A stretch of 64,000 nucleotides of DNA from Chryseobacterium sp. G0162. GTDB lineage: Bacteria > Bacteroidota > Bacteroidia > Flavobacteriales > Weeksellaceae. This document shows, one piece after another, positions 1 to 9,262 of the stretch. The stretch's first letter is position 1, and the number at the start of each line of letters is the position of its first letter. Under the pieces are notes generated by a model. It searched no databases. It saw only the letters and a program-made list of their open reading frames with translations, and was not told the origin of the DNA. Location of the stretch: contig NZ_CP033922.1 in assembly GCF_003815715.1 (NCBI RefSeq), positions 3,644,001 to 3,708,000 of the forward strand, written 5' to 3'. Made by a program: the position numbers and the translations under genes.

Positions 1-1670
1 TTTTTATAAAGATAATAAGATAACTCAGGGGTAAATTGATTGATTCTTTGATCCATACTGTTGGAAAGACGAGTATTGTATTGAGAATACTGTCCTGTGG
101 CAGGATCAAAATCATTGAAATCCTTTAGATCTCTGGTTAATTTTGAGTTGTATTGTAAACTAAAACCTATTGTTGCAGAATCTGAGACAGGTTCCGTATA
201 CTTAGCCATAAAACTATAATTATTATCCTGGGAACGGGTTTTCTGCAACTGATCGCGGTTGTCGGTAGTCATCCCGGAATCTTTATAAAAAGTATTCAGT
301 GACTGATTGATGTTATTATTGTTAGACTCCGTAATAGAAGTATTGATCATGGCCATCAGTGATCTGTTCTTTTTTCGGAAGTTTCTGAAAAAATTAATAT
401 TGGGGCTGAAAGTATTGGTTTCTCCTTTAGTTTGAGTGATGTTTTTACTTTCATTCAAAAGTTGATTATCTTTTAAAGTTGAAGATATGGATCGTCCTGT
501 GCTGAATGTTTCTGATTTTGAAAAGGAAGGAGCTATATAAACGTTGGTCAGTGAATCCAGTTTTATTCCTACTGAACTGTTGAAATTATATTGCCTTGAT
601 TCATTTTCATTACTGCTCTCAGAATCCGTTTTAAGAGTAGAGTCGGGAAGAAGGGTCGTTTTTGAAGCTTTGGAACGGGTTTCTGTTTCAGAATCTGTAT
701 ATTGTAAGCTGAGGTTGTCAAGATTAGCATCTTTTCCAAGCTTGTCATTATAATTCAGTCCAAAGCTGCTGAATTTTTGAATTCCACCTCCCTGCTGACC
801 GCTGCCACGTCCCATTGTGTCAAAGATCTGATCTCCCGAGCTGCTCTTTGAATTAATGTTATTAGCGGATGCTAAAGCACTGATTTTGGTATCTCCTTTA
901 AAATAATTTAAGAATACATTTCCTTCATACCGCTTATCAGAACCATATCCCGCCAATATTTTTGACATAAGGCCCTTGTTCTTTTTCTCATCAATATTAA
1001 AATTAATGGTGGTGTTTTGAGATTTCGGAGCTCTTTTGGTCAGTTCCTCTTCTTTAGTTTTAGTGGTGGTAAATTGGATGTTTTTAATGATATCTGCGGG
1101 AAGATTTTGTAATGCTGTCTTTCCGTCTTTATCAAAAAATGGTTTTCCATTGACCATAATCTGGTCTACGGCTTTTCCATTAACTGTAATTTTTCCATCA
1201 TTGCCTATCTCTACTCCCGGAATCTGTTTCAAAAGTTCATCTATTTGACTGTCCGGTCGTACTTTAAGGGCAGAAGCATTAAATTCTATGGTGTCATTTT
1301 TAATTTTCACAGGAGATACAGTGATTTTTACCTCATCGATATTAATCACTTTCTTTTTTTCAAGTTCTATGTCGCCCAGGGATAATGACTGCTCAATTTT
1401 TTCGAGAGCCTTTGAATAAGATAATTTTTCGGTATCAATTTTTAAAAAGGAAGGTTCTCTTATCTCATCAGTTTGTAATGAGAATTTACCTTCTTTATTG
1501 GTTGCTGTATAGTTGATGATGGAGGAATCTTTAGCCTTTAGCAGATATATGGTGGCATTTTCTACCGTTTTTTTTTCCGGATCAAATATTTTTCCATCAA
1601 TATGGAGTCTTTGGGCATGGGCAATCAGGAAATTGCATACCAAAAACACGAATAATAAGATTTTCTTCAT
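1..1670 (-). CDS. Outer-membrane beta-barrel protein, 3' end off window
   Basis: The gene starts at 1670 and runs off the left edge, so only about 556 residues are visible. It begins with a clear signal peptide (MKKILLFVFLVCNFLIAHAQ). A carboxypeptidase-regulatory-like beta-sandwich follows (IDGKIFDPEKKTVENATIYL), then a plug-like part (LLKQIPGVEIGNDGKITVNG) and the start of a Ser/Asn-rich beta barrel. This is the layout of the Bacteroidota outer-membrane beta-barrel family related to TonB-dependent receptors. The substrate cannot be told. There is no SusD partner in view. It lies downstream of the BON genes but is separated from them by a terminator, so it is probably its own transcript. Confidence 0.85.
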   Translation of the reverse strand, partial: MKKILLFVFLVCNFLIAHAQRLHIDGKIFDPEKKTVENATIYLLKAKDSSIINYTATNKEGKFSLQTDEIREPSFLKIDTEKLSYSKALEKIEQSLSLGDIELEKKKVINIDEVKITVSPVKIKNDTIEFNASALKVRPDSQIDELLKQIPGVEIGNDGKITVNGKAVDQIMVNGKPFFDKDGKTALQNLPADIIKNIQFTTTKTKEEELTKRAPKSQNTTINFNIDEKKNKGLMSKILAGYGSDKRYEGNVFLNYFKGDTKISALASANNINSKSSSGDQIFDTMGRGSGQQGGGIQKFSSFGLNYNDKLGKDANLDNLSLQYTDSETETRSKASKTTLLPDSTLKTDSESSNENESRQYNFNSSVGIKLDSLTNVYIAPSFSKSETFSTGRSISSTLKDNQLLNESKNITQTKGETNTFSPNINFFRNFRKKNRSLMAMINTSITESNNNNINQSLNTFYKDSGMTTDNRDQLQKTRSQDNNYSFMAKYTEPVSDSATIGFSLQYNSKLTRDLKDFNDFDPATGQYSQYNTRLSNSMDQRINQFTPELSYYLYK

Positions 1671-1692
1671 TGAGCTTTCCAAAACGTAAAAA

Positions 1693-1719
1693 TAAAAAAA
1701 CATCCCAATATAGGGATGT
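1693..1719 (-). terminator. Rho-independent terminator after BON/SH3 gene
   Basis: Read on the minus strand, a perfect 7-bp stem (acatccc/gggatgt) with a 6-nt loop is followed by a run of seven T. It lies just past the stop of the BON-SH3 gene and before the next start at 1670, separating the two transcripts. Confidence 0.8.
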
Positions 1720-1747
1720 CTCTTAAGAATATTTCAAAAAATATTTT

Positions 1748-2167
1748 TTATGCTCTTAAATATCTAGAGTAAGCATATCCTTCCTGACCGTCAGCAGTTT
1801 TTACTTTCCACCAGTCATCAGAAGTCTGTTCAATTAGCGTTACAGCAGAACCTTTTGCAGCTTTTCCTACTACAGCAGCTTCAGTAGAAGGCTCTTGTCT
1901 GATGTTCAGATTAGATTCATCTGTAGCTACCGTAAGAGAAGCTCCTGAAGCAAGACCTGCAACCTGTACATCAATATTGATATCTGAAGCAGAATAGGTA
2001 GAATCAATAGCTCCTAAAGCATTCCAAACAGCATCTTTCGCTGCTGTATTGGAAGCATCTCCGGAAACATATAAAATTCCGTCTTGTTCCTGAACCTGTA
2101 AATTTGAAATTCCAGCAGACTGAGCCGCTGAAACTACGCCTGAATATTTATCTTGTAATGTGCTCAT
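1748..2167 (-). CDS. BON-like plus bacterial SH3 domain protein
   Basis: A 139-residue protein without a signal peptide. Residues about 5-70 look like a BON-type alpha/beta unit (LQVQEQDGILYVSGDA). Residues about 80-139 form a bacterial SH3 domain (NIRQEPSTEAAVVGKAAKG, then WWKVKTADGQEGYAYSRYL). BON domains commonly bind membranes or glycans and SH3b domains bind peptidoglycan peptides, so a role at the envelope is likely but inferred. It sits 10 bp downstream of a BON lipoprotein gene, forming a two-gene operon. No catalytic site is visible. Confidence 0.75.
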   Translation of the reverse strand: MSTLQDKYSGVVSAAQSAGISNLQVQEQDGILYVSGDASNTAAKDAVWNALGAIDSTYSASDINIDVQVAGLASGASLTVATDESNLNIRQEPSTEAAVVGKAAKGSAVTLIEQTSDDWWKVKTADGQEGYAYSRYLRA

Positions 2168-2177
2168 TTTAAATTAA

Positions 2178-2660
2178 TTATTTTACTGTGTAGTTAAATT
2201 TTACTTTACCAACTTTTAACGCATCTACAGACTGCTTAATTTTCTTAGCCTGTTCTTTAGAAACATTTCCTGTAAGAGTAAGCTCGTCATTGATAACTTC
2301 TACTTTTACTGTAGGGAAATCTTTTACTGCATCCTGAACTTTTTTCTGAACAGCTGGATCTACAGCAGATTTAGTTTCAACAGGTGCTGGAGCTACTTCA
2401 ACTTTAGACATATCCATTACCTCTTTTACTCCCTTAATTGCTTTTAATTGTGCAATCATTGCATCTTTAGATTGTTGATCCGCGAAAGTTCCGCTTAAGT
2501 GAGCCACACCTTCTTTTACTTCAACAGAAGCATTGGGATTAGAAGTTACTACAGTGGTAGCCTGAGTCTGAAGTTCGGCATCAGAAACTTTTTTCTTACA
2601 AGAAACTGCCCCGAAAGATACAGCTACAGCTAATGCAGCCATTGCGATAGTTTTTTTCAT
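2178..2660 (-). CDS. BON-domain lipoprotein
   Basis: A 160-residue protein. A signal peptide ends in a lipobox-like FGAVSC followed by KKK, so it is probably a lipoprotein. Two BON modules follow: residues about 30-85 (VEVKEGVAHLSGTFADQQSK) and about 100-158 (VEVINDELTLTGNVSKEQAK). They are joined by a Pro/Ala-Val linker. BON proteins such as OsmY act in envelope stability or stress. First gene of the pair with the BON-SH3 gene, with a minus-strand promoter-like TACATTTG about 30 bp upstream of the start. Confidence 0.8.
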   Translation of the reverse strand: MKKTIAMAALAVAVSFGAVSCKKKVSDAELQTQATTVVTSNPNASVEVKEGVAHLSGTFADQQSKDAMIAQLKAIKGVKEVMDMSKVEVAPAPVETKSAVDPAVQKKVQDAVKDFPTVKVEVINDELTLTGNVSKEQAKKIKQSVDALKVGKVKFNYTVK

Positions 2661-2690
2661 ATTGTATATTTATTAATGTTGTTATACAAT

Positions 2691-2698
2691 CAAATGTA
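2691..2698 (-). promoter_or_regulatory. Bacteroidota -7 box for BON operon
   Basis: On the minus strand the bases read TACATTTG, which fits TAnnTTTG. A TTTG that could serve as the -33 element lies about 16 bp further upstream (2715-2718). It is 31 bp from the lipoprotein start. Confidence 0.5.
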
Positions 2699-2853
2699 AT
2701 AATAAAATTTGTACCAAAAGAATAAAAATTCAATAAATCTTTCTTAAATTTTTTACAATATTTTCTGAACCAGCGATTTAATTTTTATGTTTCAAAAACT
2801 TAATACGGCTTTCACATGATGAGAATAAAATATTCTGTCAATTCAAAAACCAT

Positions 2854-2861
2854 TATATTTG
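2854..2861 (+). promoter_or_regulatory. Bacteroidota -7 box for symporter gene
   Basis: TATATTTG fits the TAnnTTTG consensus and lies 20 bp before the symporter start. No clear -33 element was seen. Confidence 0.5.
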
Positions 2862-2880
2862 CGCAAATTGAACTATATAT

Positions 2881-4131
2881 ATGAAAGGACAGAATAAACT
2901 TTTTATAGCAATTATCATCGCGCTTATCCTGGGAGTAGGAATTGGAGGAATTGTACACGTGCAGTATCCGGAAAGTGCAGTACCTTTTTCTAAGAACATA
3001 AAACTGTTGGGAACGGTTTTCATCAGGTTGGTACAGATGATTATTGCACCTTTAGTATTTACTACACTTGTGGTAGGAATTGCTAAAATGAGTGACATCA
3101 AAATGATCGGAAGAGTAGGAACAAAAGCAATGCTTTGGTTTATTTCCGCTTCTTTGATTTCTCTTTTTATCGGATTGATACTTGTAAACTGGCTGGAGCC
3201 AGGACATGTAACTAAATTACCGGTTCAGGACGTTGCCTCAGCAGAAGATCTTTTGAAAAGCAGTAAAAGTTTTTCATTAGAAGACTTTGTAAAGCATATG
3301 ATTCCTAAAAGTTTATTTGAAGCCTTTGCAACCAATGAAGTATTGCAGATTGTAGTGTTTGCGATTATGTTCGGAGTTGCTTTAGCTAATTTAGGAGAAG
3401 AATACTCTAAACCAGTGGTGAAGCTTTTTGATATCATTGCTCATGGTATTCTTAAAATGGTAGGATATATCATGTGGTTTGCCCCTTTAGGAGTATTGGG
3501 AGCAATTGCAGCTGTGGTGGCTACCAACGGTTTTGAAATCTTTAAAGTGTACGCCATCTATCTGAGAGATTTCTTCTTCGCATTGGGAGTACTTTGGCTG
3601 GTTCTTTTATTGGTAGGATATTTTATCTTAGGAAACAGACTATTTGATCTATTAAAAAGAATTAAAGAACCCTTGTTGATTGCTTTCTCTACAACCAGTT
3701 CAGAAGCGGTATTTCCAAAATTGGTAGAAGAGCTTGAAAAATTCGGTTGTAACAGTAGAGTCGTATCTTTTATTTTACCTTTAGGATATTCTTTTAACCT
3801 GGATGGAAGTATGATGTATATGACATTTGCTTCTATTTTTATTGCTCAGATCTATGGAATTGAAATGACAATCGGACAACAGATCACCATGCTTTTAGTA
3901 TTGATGCTAACTTCAAAAGGAATTGCCGGAGTTCCGAGAGCTTCTTTGGTAATTATCGTAGCAACCTGTTCAATGTTTGGAATTCCACCAGAAGGAATTG
4001 CTTTAATCTTACCGATTGACCACTTCTGTGATATGGGAAGAAGTATGACTAACGTATTAGGAAATACGCTGGCTACATCAGCAGTATCGAAGTGGGAAGG
4101 ACAATTAACCGAACCTTTAGACAAAATTTAA
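2881..4131 (+). CDS. Dicarboxylate/amino acid:cation symporter (DAACS family)
   Basis: A 416-residue polytopic inner-membrane protein of the glutamate/aspartate/C4-dicarboxylate symporter family, which couples uptake to H+ or Na+. Visible family features are an N-terminal helix (LFIAIIIALILGVGIGGIV), the serine-rich re-entrant loop (AFSTTSSEAVFPKLVEEL, about residue 262-280) and the conserved helix-7 region LDGSMMYMTF near residue 306. The C-terminal part has GIAGVPRASL and DHFCDMGRSMTNVLGN, the substrate-binding helix with its Asp and Asn. Length is normal. Substrate (glutamate, aspartate or succinate) cannot be fixed from sequence. A PhyH dioxygenase gene follows by 3 bp, so they are co-transcribed. 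Confidence 0.9.
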   Translation: MKGQNKLFIAIIIALILGVGIGGIVHVQYPESAVPFSKNIKLLGTVFIRLVQMIIAPLVFTTLVVGIAKMSDIKMIGRVGTKAMLWFISASLISLFIGLILVNWLEPGHVTKLPVQDVASAEDLLKSSKSFSLEDFVKHMIPKSLFEAFATNEVLQIVVFAIMFGVALANLGEEYSKPVVKLFDIIAHGILKMVGYIMWFAPLGVLGAIAAVVATNGFEIFKVYAIYLRDFFFALGVLWLVLLLVGYFILGNRLFDLLKRIKEPLLIAFSTTSSEAVFPKLVEELEKFGCNSRVVSFILPLGYSFNLDGSMMYMTFASIFIAQIYGIEMTIGQQITMLLVLMLTSKGIAGVPRASLVIIVATCSMFGIPPEGIALILPIDHFCDMGRSMTNVLGNTLATSAVSKWEGQLTEPLDKI

Positions 4132-4134
4132 ATA

Positions 4135-4857
4135 ATGAGTTTAACAAACTTATCACATTCTAAAAGCCATATTGAAAAATATGGCTTTTCAGTTATTAAT
4201 GAAGTATTTGCAGAGGCAGAAGTTGCTCAAATCATTAACATTCTCGATAATATAGACACTTCAAAAGAGAACTTTAGGAAATCCGAAGACCTGTTTGCTA
4301 TCAGACAGTTTTTAAAAGAAGTTCCGGAAATTAAAAACCTCATCTTTAATGACAATATTAAAAACCTCATCAAGGAGATATTTGGTGATCGATATTTTGT
4401 GGTAAAAAGTATCTATTTTGATAAACCGGAAACTTCCAATTGGTATGTGGCTTATCATCAGGATCTGACCATTTCAGTTGATAAAAAACTGGAGCTACCT
4501 AATTTTGGCCCCTGGACTACAAAACAAAATCAGTTCGCTGTACAACCGCCATTGAATATTTTAGAAAACATCTATACGATCAGAATTCATCTGGATGATA
4601 CGGATGAACATAACGGAGCTTTAAAAGTAGTTCCTCACTCTCATGCAAAAGGAATTTACAGACCGGAAACAATAGACTGGAATGTAGAAACTGAAGAGAT
4701 TTGTAAGGTTGAGAGAGGTGGTGTGATGCTTATGAAACCTCTTACGCTGCATGGCTCAAACCGAACAACCAATGGTAAAAAAAGAAGAGTCATTCACATT
4801 GAATTTTCTGATATGGAGCTTCCGGAAGTGTTGCAATGGGCAGAAAGGATGAATTAA
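4135..4857 (+). CDS. Phytanoyl-CoA dioxygenase (PhyH) family protein
   Basis: A 240-residue Fe(II)/2-oxoglutarate-dependent oxygenase-like protein. The iron ligands are recognisable: the HxD pair in YHQDLTIS (about residue 117-124) and the distal His in KPLTLHGSNRTTNGKKRR (about residue 204), followed by the Arg that usually binds 2-oxoglutarate. A second His-rich strand is VVPHSHAKG. The substrate is unknown; bacterial PhyH proteins hydroxylate varied small molecules. The gene is cytoplasmic (no signal) and lies 3 bp after the symporter, so the two may handle one substrate, which is inference only. A hairpin terminator follows. Confidence 0.85.
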   Translation: MSLTNLSHSKSHIEKYGFSVINEVFAEAEVAQIINILDNIDTSKENFRKSEDLFAIRQFLKEVPEIKNLIFNDNIKNLIKEIFGDRYFVVKSIYFDKPETSNWYVAYHQDLTISVDKKLELPNFGPWTTKQNQFAVQPPLNILENIYTIRIHLDDTDEHNGALKVVPHSHAKGIYRPETIDWNVETEEICKVERGGVMLMKPLTLHGSNRTTNGKKRRVIHIEFSDMELPEVLQWAERMN

Positions 4858-4864
4858 TAAAAGG

Positions 4865-4900
4865 TAAAGCCTTTCGAACTTTTCGAAGGGCTTTATCTTT
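4865..4900 (+). terminator. Hairpin terminator after PhyH gene
   Basis: Inverted repeat taaagcctttcgaa / ttcgaagggcttta (one G-T pair) immediately after the stop, followed by a T-rich stretch. The T run is short, so the strength is uncertain. Confidence 0.6.
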
Positions 4901-4957
4901 GGGTTGAAAAGCTGAAGTCAATTATTTTAGATGAACCTTCATTTTTCATCATTTTTA

Positions 4958-5773
4958 CTATTGTACAGTAATTTCATCAACGAAGATATACGTTTCACCA
5001 CCGGTTTTTTGATGCCATCCGGGAAGTTTTCCAAAATAATAAGCTTTTACTTTAAGGTATCTTGCTTCGGTAGGAAGAATTTCTGTGGTAAAATCTTTGG
5101 TCTGAATTTTTTCATCTTTGGGATCAATATCATTGTCTATAGTATTGAGTAAAATAAAATCTTTAGCGTTCATGGAGGCATAGTATTCTACTTTTTTAGG
5201 CATTAGAATACGTGCTTTATTGTCCTGAAGATAAGTAGAGGAAATCTGGGTGATTTGCAAAGGGGACTGAAAATCGATTACCGCTTCAAAATTGTGTCCC
5301 AGATATCCCTGCCAGTCTCCTTTTTTCCAGTCTATATCCCCTCTGATCCCATCGATTAATGCTAATTTTCCGGTGGCTTCATATTGAGGATCAACTTTTG
5401 AAAGAGTGGTTACTTCCCAGTAATTAGGTCTTCTGTTGAAATTTGCAGTTGCAATTGAGCTTTTTTCCCTTTTTCTTTCTGTATAGGCTTGAATCCGTGT
5501 GGTCCTGCTGATAGTGAATGGCTTTTTGTAAACTATGAATTTCTTTTTTTTATTGACATCATTAGCATCCATCACCATATAATAAATTTTATCACCCGGA
5601 CTTTGTGGAATGATCTCAACTTTTGTAGAAAAATCAAAGATTCTGTCTGCTTTAATGTGAGGAGAAGCAATGACCTCCTGAAGAGTAGTAGTATGATCTT
5701 TAGGTTGAGAATGATTTTGTGCATCAATAATCTGGGTCATCAATAAAGACAATACAAGCAGTCCTTTTTTCAT
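4958..5773 (-). CDS. Secreted discoidin (F5/8 type C)-like protein
   Basis: A 271-residue secreted protein with an N-terminal signal peptide (MKKGLLVLSLLMTQIIDAQ). Residues about 40-115 resemble the chitobiase/beta-hexosaminidase C-terminal 'FN3-associated' module (YKKPFTISRTTRIQAYTERK). Residues about 125-271 resemble an F5/8 type C carbohydrate-binding domain (LIDGIRGDIDWKKGDWQGYL, then RYLKVKAYY). These two modules normally sit behind a GH20 beta-hexosaminidase catalytic domain; here the catalytic domain is absent. It could be a free-standing glycan-binding protein or the tail of a lost enzyme. No T9SS tail is seen. Single-gene transcript between convergent and divergent neighbours. Confidence 0.7.
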   Translation of the reverse strand: MKKGLLVLSLLMTQIIDAQNHSQPKDHTTTLQEVIASPHIKADRIFDFSTKVEIIPQSPGDKIYYMVMDANDVNKKKKFIVYKKPFTISRTTRIQAYTERKREKSSIATANFNRRPNYWEVTTLSKVDPQYEATGKLALIDGIRGDIDWKKGDWQGYLGHNFEAVIDFQSPLQITQISSTYLQDNKARILMPKKVEYYASMNAKDFILLNTIDNDIDPKDEKIQTKDFTTEILPTEARYLKVKAYYFGKLPGWHQKTGGETYIFVDEITVQ

Positions 5774-6068
5774 GTTTTGATATTATAATGGGTGAATAAA
5801 TCAAGTACAGTACCAAATATGAGGAGAAGGATGAAAAAATTGAGATAGAATGGGCTTCAAGTTGGGAGAGGGAAGCCGAAGGTACTGTAAGGTATAGATA
5901 ACTTGCGGTCTGTTGATTATAATTAATTGATAAGTTTTGAAAATTTTATTAAAGAAATACCATTTGTAAGCAGATTTCAATAAACTCCCTCTTCCTTGCT
6001 TCTTTTCTTCAAATGTAATAAAACCCAATTTTAAGTTGTCCTATATAAAACTATGATTATCAAATTAC
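5774..6068. other. Intergenic region, possible degenerate repeat
   Basis: A 295-bp gap between divergent genes. It has gttgggagagggaagc near 5860 and ctccctcttccttgcttc near 5985, which resemble, in opposite orientation, the ends of the clearer repeats at 8409-8657. I see no convincing gene. The short open frame on the minus strand (5801-6028) has no start signal and an unlikely composition. Confidence 0.35.
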
Positions 6069-8411
6069 ATGAAGAAGATATTACTTTCAGCTATTATTTT
6101 GTTACCAGCAGCTCTTTTTTCTCAAACTATTACAGGGAAAATTACACAAACCGGAAAAGCCATTTCCTATGTAGAAGTGATTGCTGTAAAAGATCAGAAA
6201 AAGCAGACTGCCATTTCTGATGAAAAAGGAAATTACTCGCTACATCTTTCTGAAAATGGGAATTATACTATAAAACTGATTCAGGATGGAATGGAAGTTT
6301 CCAACACAGATATTGCTGTGAATGGAGACGTAAAACAGGACTTTTTCATTGAAGAAAAAAAAGAAAAGCAAATTGAAGGAGTTACTCTTACAGCCAGAAA
6401 AAAACTGATTGAAAGAAAAGCTGACCGATTGGTTTTCAATGTTGCCAATTCTGTTGCCTCTCAGGGAATGGATGGAGCAGATGCGTTAGCTACAACGCCA
6501 TTAGTGAAAGTTGATGAGAATGCCGGAGTTTCTATTGCCGGGAAAAGTGGTGTTGCTATTATGATTAATGAACGAATTCTGAACTTGTCTTCAGCGGAAC
6601 TTGTGACGTATCTTAAAAGCCTGAGATCAGAAAATATAGAAAAAATTGAAGTGATTACTGCTCCTCCTGCTAAATATGAAGCTCAGGGAAATAGTGGGCT
6701 TATTAATATCGTTCTGAAGAAGAATCAGAATCTGGGATGGAACGGAAGTTTTACTACAGGTTTTCAACAACAGACTTATTCAGGCTTTTCAAACAGCACA
6801 ACGATCAATTATCAGAATGAAAAATTACGTTCCTCTTTGAAATTAAGACAAAGCAAATATCAAAAACATTCTTTTGAAAATTATAGGATAACAGGTGCAG
6901 AGGGGCTTAAAAGTCATGATGACAGAATAGACTTTGGGGATGGATTAGGCGCTAATCTAAGTGTTGATTATCAGCTGGGAAAGAAATCAAATATCGGGTT
7001 TATCTATGATTATGGAGTTGGGCATTCTAATATGGACATTCAGAATACTTCAGATTATTTTCAGAACGACAATTATACCAATACATTGTCTACTTATGCA
7101 GAACATAGAGGAAAATCCACACAGCAGACAATAAGTGCCTATTATGATGTCAAATTTGGAAAACGGGACAATAAACTAAGTATTACGGGAAATTATTTTT
7201 CTAATCTACCCAAGACTACTATTGATTTTACTACAACAGAAAATTCCGGAGATCAGTTTATTGTAAAGTCACCATCAGTGGTAGATTATAAAATCTATTC
7301 TGGACAAACGGATCTTACTTTACCTTATGAATTTGCTAAAACAGAAGCTGGGATAAAGTTCACCAATTTCGATAATAATTCAAGTATCTTTTACCAAAAC
7401 CTTGAGAATGGAAGCTATGTAACGGATGTTTCGAAGAGTAATGAATTTAAGTACAATGAGAAAAATTATGCTGCTTACTTCAGTCTTGAAAAATCCTTCA
7501 ATGAGAAATGGTCTGTAAAAGCAGGGCTTCGTTATGAATATTCTGTAGTGAACGGAAATTCTCTCACTTCCGGACAACAATCGGAAAGTTCCTATGGGAA
7601 TTTTTTCCCTACCGCTTATGTGAGTTATAAGAGTGATGAGAATAATACATTCAGTCTTAATTATTCCAAAAGGATTGATAGACCTGGGTTTCGTGCCATC
7701 AATCCGTATCGCTGGTACACCAATATAAATTCTTATTTTACCGGGAATCCTTTCTTACAGCCGTCTATCAATCATAATTTTGAATTTTCCCATGTCTACA
7801 AAGGGAAATTATCCACCACACTTTATTTTCAGAGAACATTGGATGGATTTGGACAGCTGGCCAGCCTGTCCGGGGAAAGCAGAACGAGTACTTTTTTCAA
7901 TTACTATAACCAAAACAGTATAGGTGCTACAATAAATTATTCCAATACATTCTTTAAACGTTGGGAAACCAATTATTCTGCAGATATTGCTTACAGCAGT
8001 ATGGAGGTGTTTGCTACAGATGCCTTAACAAAGAAAGGATATAGCTATGTGTTCGATTTTCAGAATAATATATCACTGGATAAGAAAAAAAATATTCAGC
8101 TTATTGCCAACTATTGGCTCCGTCTTCCTTCCAATTTTGGAAATAAATATTCTGCTTTTGTAGGAAATTTTGTAGCAGGATTCAAGATGAACCTTATGGA
8201 TAAAAATCTGCAGATGAGTGTCATTGTTTCCGATATTTTCAAGCAGGCAAGAAGTAGAGGAGAAATCTATTTTACAACTGGAACACATTATTTTAATAAT
8301 TACTATGATGCCAGAAGGCTCACTGTATCAGTAACCTATACTTTCGGAAATAAAAAGGTAAAAGGAGTACGCCGTAATGTGAATTTTGACGAGAAAGATA
8401 GAGCGAATTAA
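6069..8411 (+). CDS. TonB-dependent-receptor-like outer-membrane barrel
   Basis: A 780-residue outer-membrane protein. Signal peptide at residues 1-19 (MKKILLSAIILLPAALFSQ). A carboxypeptidase-regulatory-like domain covers about 20-95 (GKAISYVEVIAVKDQKKQTA). A plug-like domain is at about 110-220 (IEKIEVITAPPAKYEAQGNS, then GLINIVLKK), and the rest is beta barrel ending in VTYTFGNKKVKGVRRN. This is the OMP_b-brl_3 type family, in which no TonB box is obvious. A substrate cannot be assigned. It is preceded by an AT-rich gap and followed by repeat DNA, so it is probably monocistronic. Confidence 0.85.
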   Translation: MKKILLSAIILLPAALFSQTITGKITQTGKAISYVEVIAVKDQKKQTAISDEKGNYSLHLSENGNYTIKLIQDGMEVSNTDIAVNGDVKQDFFIEEKKEKQIEGVTLTARKKLIERKADRLVFNVANSVASQGMDGADALATTPLVKVDENAGVSIAGKSGVAIMINERILNLSSAELVTYLKSLRSENIEKIEVITAPPAKYEAQGNSGLINIVLKKNQNLGWNGSFTTGFQQQTYSGFSNSTTINYQNEKLRSSLKLRQSKYQKHSFENYRITGAEGLKSHDDRIDFGDGLGANLSVDYQLGKKSNIGFIYDYGVGHSNMDIQNTSDYFQNDNYTNTLSTYAEHRGKSTQQTISAYYDVKFGKRDNKLSITGNYFSNLPKTTIDFTTTENSGDQFIVKSPSVVDYKIYSGQTDLTLPYEFAKTEAGIKFTNFDNNSSIFYQNLENGSYVTDVSKSNEFKYNEKNYAAYFSLEKSFNEKWSVKAGLRYEYSVVNGNSLTSGQQSESSYGNFFPTAYVSYKSDENNTFSLNYSKRIDRPGFRAINPYRWYTNINSYFTGNPFLQPSINHNFEFSHVYKGKLSTTLYFQRTLDGFGQLASLSGESRTSTFFNYYNQNSIGATINYSNTFFKRWETNYSADIAYSSMEVFATDALTKKGYSYVFDFQNNISLDKKKNIQLIANYWLRLPSNFGNKYSAFVGNFVAGFKMNLMDKNLQMSVIVSDIFKQARSRGEIYFTTGTHYFNNYYDARRLTVSVTYTFGNKKVKGVRRNVNFDEKDRAN

Positions 8412-8657
8412 GGCTGGAAGCTGGAAGAAGGATGTACTATCAGGCTATTGATAAATTGTAGTTTTTTGATTGCAATTTATTGACAGATTTTGGAAAAGAA
8501 ATAGGCTGGAAGCTGGAAGAGGGATGTTGGAGGTACTTTTCATTTTACAACAATTAATTGACCTTTTATGTAAAGGTTTATATTTCAGTTAAATAAAATT
8601 TCAGTGGTTAATACACTACTATAACTTCCAGCCTCCCTCTCCCAGCTTCCTTCCTTT
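8409..8657. repeat. Intergenic repeats, two direct and one inverted copy
   Basis: The gap after the barrel gene holds ggctggaagctggaag twice in direct orientation (near 8411 and 8504) and an inverted relative, cttccagcctccctctccc, near 8624-8645. The segment between is AT-rich. This is the pattern of a small non-autonomous, multi-copy intergenic repeat. A weaker relative may lie in 5774-6068. Confidence 0.6.
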
Positions 8658-9112
8658 TACACCTCGCCTTCAAACAAGTTATTAAGATATTCCAACTTAT
8701 GACTTTCATACCTTGTAGTTCCCAGGTATTTTTTCCATGCCTGGGACTCATGGTAAACAATGCCCATTTCCCAGACACAGTAAGTCGGGAGGTGGGTTTT
8801 ATTTCTGTCCCATATTTCAAATTTTCCACTTCCGTCATAGTAGACGCTTTCCCATAATTCATTTTCACTTCGCCATGTACATACCAAAAGAAGGTAATTT
8901 TCGCCACATCGATGCATAATCACAAATCCAAGATCTTCGATATTTTGAAAGTTCTCATTGGCATTTTCAATGCATATTTTTGCATTTTGAATATCATCTG
9001 AAGAAATTTCTGAGGGATTATTGGCTAAATCATACCATTTAAATCTTGTTTTTCCTATCCTGAAGATTTCCTTCGGTAATGCATATTTAGATGGATAAGC
9101 AATAGTTTCCAT
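8657..9112 (-). CDS. Hypothetical protein
   Basis: An open frame of about 151 residues if started at METIAYPSKYALP; the frame continues 18 codons further upstream but that extension (Phe/His-rich) looks non-coding. It has no signal peptide or membrane span. The composition is typical of a soluble protein with many Trp and Tyr (CTWRSENELWESVYYDGSGK). I do not recognise the family. It is flanked by repeat DNA downstream and by the divergent mrp gene upstream. It is probably a real lone gene. Confidence 0.55.
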   Translation of the reverse strand: METIAYPSKYALPKEIFRIGKTRFKWYDLANNPSEISSDDIQNAKICIENANENFQNIEDLGFVIMHRCGENYLLLVCTWRSENELWESVYYDGSGKFEIWDRNKTHLPTYCVWEMGIVYHESQAWKKYLGTTRYESHKLEYLNNLFEGEV

Positions 9113-9236
9113 AGATTTTGTTTTGGTGTCGGGTGATCCTTCATGATGAAAAAAGAAGATAAACAAAATTTTTAACGATCTGATTTATCACCTGATATTA
9201 TAGATTTTATTGATTCTAAATTACCGAAAAAAAACG

Positions 9237-9244
9237 TAAATTTG
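9237..9244 (+). promoter_or_regulatory. Bacteroidota -7 box for mrp-nifU
   Basis: TAAATTTG fits TAnnTTTG, 19 bp before the mrp start. Confidence 0.5.
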
Positions 9245-9262
9245 TAAACAATTTATATTTAT

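Noticed and set aside
1036..1248. Small plus-strand ORFs inside barrel and permease genes
   Set aside because: They are shadows of long minus-strand genes with clear family motifs.
5801..6028. Coding gene on the minus strand
   Set aside because: No start signal, odd composition, and the stretch resembles repeat DNA.
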